From Acidimicrobiia bacterium (GTDB taxonomy: Bacteria > Actinomycetota > Acidimicrobiia > Spongiisociales > ZC4RG35), in contig JAOUGY010000060.1 of NCBI GenBank assembly GCA_029865445.1, positions 1 to 14,836 of the forward strand: a DNA stretch of 14,836 bases. The letters are read 5' to 3'. Both the position numbers and the translations under genes were made by a program. The notes beneath the pieces are model-generated. The model did not search any database. It was given only the letters and a program-made list of their open reading frames with translations, and was not told the origin of the DNA. Below are positions 13,020 through 14,836 of this stretch, piece after piece (positions within the stretch are counted from its first letter, which is position 1; every line of letters starts with the position of its first letter).

Positions 13020-14836
13020 GTGCAGGCGCAGTGGTTCCTAGACGACATCCCGACGGATTCGACCCTGTTCGAGGACTTGAACCCCGTCCAGCGAGATGCC
13101 GTGGCGGCGATCGACGGGCCCGTTCTCGTGGTGGCCGGCGCCGGATCGGGCAAGACCCGTGTGCTCACGTACCGGATCGCCCACATGCTCAGGGACCTCC
13201 GCGTCCCGCCGAGCGCAATCCTCGCCATCACATTCACCAACAAGGCTGCAGCCGAGATGCGCGATCGGGTGGCCGGTCTCGTCGGAGGGGTGGTGAAGGG
13301 GATGTGGATCTCCACATTCCACTCTTCCTGTGTGCGGATCCTCCGGCGGGAAGCACACAGGCTCGGTTATCGAAGCGGGTTCTCGATCTACGACGAACAG
13401 GATTCCCTGCGGCTCGTGACCCAATGCGTCAAGGACCTCGATCTCGATTCGAAGAGGTTTCCGCCCCGGAACCTGCGCGCGATCATCTCCAATGCCAAGA
13501 ACGAACTCATCGACTACGAGTCGTTCGCCCGCCAAGACGACGGGTTCTTCCACGAACAGGCCGCCGATGTCTACAGGCTGTACCAGCAGCGGCTGCTGGC
13601 GGCCTCCGCGATGGACTTCGACGATCTCATCATGATCACCGTGGAGTTGTTCGGGGCGTTCGACGACGTGCTCGCCGAATACCAGGAGCGTTTCAGGTAT
13701 GTGTTGGTGGACGAGTACCAGGACACCAACCGCGCCCAATACACGCTCGTTCGCCAGCTCACGGACGCCCATCGCAACCTGTGCGTCGTAGGCGACTCGG
13801 ACCAGTCCATCTATCGCTGGCGAGGCGCCGACATCCGCAACATCCTCGACTTCGAGACGGACTACCCCGACGCCCGTGTCATCGTCCTCGAACAGAACTA
13901 CCGGTCGACTGAGACGATCCTCGAGGCGGCCAATGCGGTCATTGCCAACAACCCCCGTCGCCAGCCCAAACACCTGTGGAGCGACCGCGGTGAGGGCGCA
14001 CGGATCGTCCGATTCGAGGGCGAGGACGAGCACGACGAGGCGGGATTCGTCGCCGACCAGGTCGAGACTCTCCTCGATGAAGGACACAACCCGTCGGAAA
14101 TGGCGGTGTTCTACCGCACCAACGCCCAGTCACGAGTCATCGAAGACGTGCTGGTACGTCGGGGTATCGCCTATCAGGTCGTCGGAAGTGTGCGCTTCTA
14201 CGAGCGCAGAGAGATCAAAGACGCCATCGCTTATCTCAAGGCGATCGTCAACCCCGATGACCAGGTTGCGGTCAAGCGGATCATCAACGAGCCCAAGCGA
14301 GGGATTGGTGATACCACCGTCGGGCACGTGGACCGGTTCGCCGAGGCGAACGGCCTTGGCTTCTCCGATGCCGTGAGACGTGCCGATGAGATCTCGAACC
14401 TGAACGCCGGAGCCGTGCGACGGCTTGGTGAGTTCTGCGCCGTGCTCGATCGTCTCATTGCCGCGGCCGAGATCGGGGTGGAGGCTGCGGTGGCCTCTGT
14501 TCTCGAAGACACGGGCTACGTCGAGGCCTTGGAATCGGAACGGACCATAGAGGCGATCGGCCGTGTCGAGAACCTGCGTGAGCTCGCCTCGGTGGCTTCG
14601 GAGTTCGAGGCCACCAACGAGGGTTCTGTCATCGACGGCGTCGAGTGGGCGGACATCCCTCCGCTGCGCAAGCTGGAGATCTTCTTGGAGCAGGCTGCGC
14701 TGGTCAGCGACACCGACGAACTCGACGATGGGGTCGGGGCGGTGACACTGATGACGTTGCACACCGCCAAGGGGCTCGAATACCCGGTCGTGTTCCTGGT
14801 CGGCATGGAGGACGGGGTGTTCCCGCACATGCGGTC
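13020..14836 (+). CDS. pcrA: UvrD/PcrA-family DNA helicase, C-terminus cut by window edge
   Basis: An SF1A ATP-dependent 3'-5' DNA helicase, open to the right edge with 605 residues of an expected 720-800. Visible motifs in order: Q-motif LNPVQRDAV (20-28), Walker A AGAGSGKT (39-46), TFTNKAAAEM (71-80, motif Ia), Walker B VDEYQDTN (230-237), motif III VGDSDQSIYRWRGA (257-270), motif IV NYRS, and motif V TLMTLHTAKGLEYPVVFLVG near the end. The missing part should hold motif VI and the C-terminal Tudor-like tail. Such enzymes act in nucleotide excision and mismatch repair, remove RecA filaments and resolve replication-transcription conflicts. The start GTG 13020 is chosen for its position before the Q-motif and 7 nt behind a -10-like TACGAT. 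PcrA is the likely type in an actinobacterium, but the UvrD1/UvrD2 distinction needs the C-terminus. Confidence 0.95.
   Translation, partial: MQAQWFLDDIPTDSTLFEDLNPVQRDAVAAIDGPVLVVAGAGSGKTRVLTYRIAHMLRDLRVPPSAILAITFTNKAAAEMRDRVAGLVGGVVKGMWISTFHSSCVRILRREAHRLGYRSGFSIYDEQDSLRLVTQCVKDLDLDSKRFPPRNLRAIISNAKNELIDYESFARQDDGFFHEQAADVYRLYQQRLLAASAMDFDDLIMITVELFGAFDDVLAEYQERFRYVLVDEYQDTNRAQYTLVRQLTDAHRNLCVVGDSDQSIYRWRGADIRNILDFETDYPDARVIVLEQNYRSTETILEAANAVIANNPRRQPKHLWSDRGEGARIVRFEGEDEHDEAGFVADQVETLLDEGHNPSEMAVFYRTNAQSRVIEDVLVRRGIAYQVVGSVRFYERREIKDAIAYLKAIVNPDDQVAVKRIINEPKRGIGDTTVGHVDRFAEANGLGFSDAVRRADEISNLNAGAVRRLGEFCAVLDRLIAAAEIGVEAAVASVLEDTGYVEALESERTIEAIGRVENLRELASVASEFEATNEGSVIDGVEWADIPPLRKLEIFLEQAALVSDTDELDDGVGAVTLMTLHTAKGLEYPVVFLVGMEDGVFPHMR

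Noticed and set aside
13038..14087. Open frame of 349 codons opposite the helicase gene
   Set aside because: All SF1 helicase motifs are in order on the plus strand; the opposite frame is a shadow.

Overview
The window is GC-rich, densely packed bacterial chromosome with many GTG starts, ATGA/GTGA overlaps and several -10-like hexamers only 7-9 nt before a start codon. With the gene content (a GuaB3-type IMP dehydrogenase next to guaA, asymmetric ABC exporter pair, DUF5671-like membrane protein) this points to a high-GC actinobacterium, perhaps of the Acidimicrobiia; that placement is inference. No tRNA, rRNA, CRISPR array, insertion sequence or phage gene is visible. No gap between genes exceeds about 150 bp, and gene density looks like core chromosome.

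Layout. (1) 1-1573, minus strand: a membrane-anchored NTF2-like-sized protein translationally coupled to a repetitive multi-pass membrane protein that runs off the left edge. (2) 1574-5249: a divergent control region with a 7-bp inverted repeat, then two overlapping plus-strand genes for a heterodimeric ABC exporter whose motif deviations are split between the subunits as expected for one degenerate and one consensus ATP site. (3) 5250-6371: trpS behind a complete tryptophan attenuator: a 13-codon leader peptide with three consecutive Trp codons, mutually exclusive 1:2, 2:3 and 3:4 pairings, and a U-tract terminator just before the trpS ribosome binding site. (4) 6398-7108, minus strand: a CPBP-family membrane protease, convergent with trpS. 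(5) 7195-9905: guaB3-guaA, overlapping by GTGA, for guanine nucleotide synthesis. (6) 9906-12951: a CheA-CheW-receiver hybrid kinase preceded by a sigma-28/WhiG-type promoter-like sequence, then a short membrane-tethered histidine kinase; together they look like a phosphorelay or motility/development module. (7) 13020-14836: a PcrA/UvrD helicase cut by the right edge.

The most notable signals are regulatory: the trpS attenuator, which would raise tryptophanyl-tRNA synthetase when charged tRNA-Trp is scarce, and the sigma-28-like promoter in front of the CheA hybrid. The attenuator has precedent in other actinobacteria, but its leader peptide here appears to be made from a leaderless transcript.
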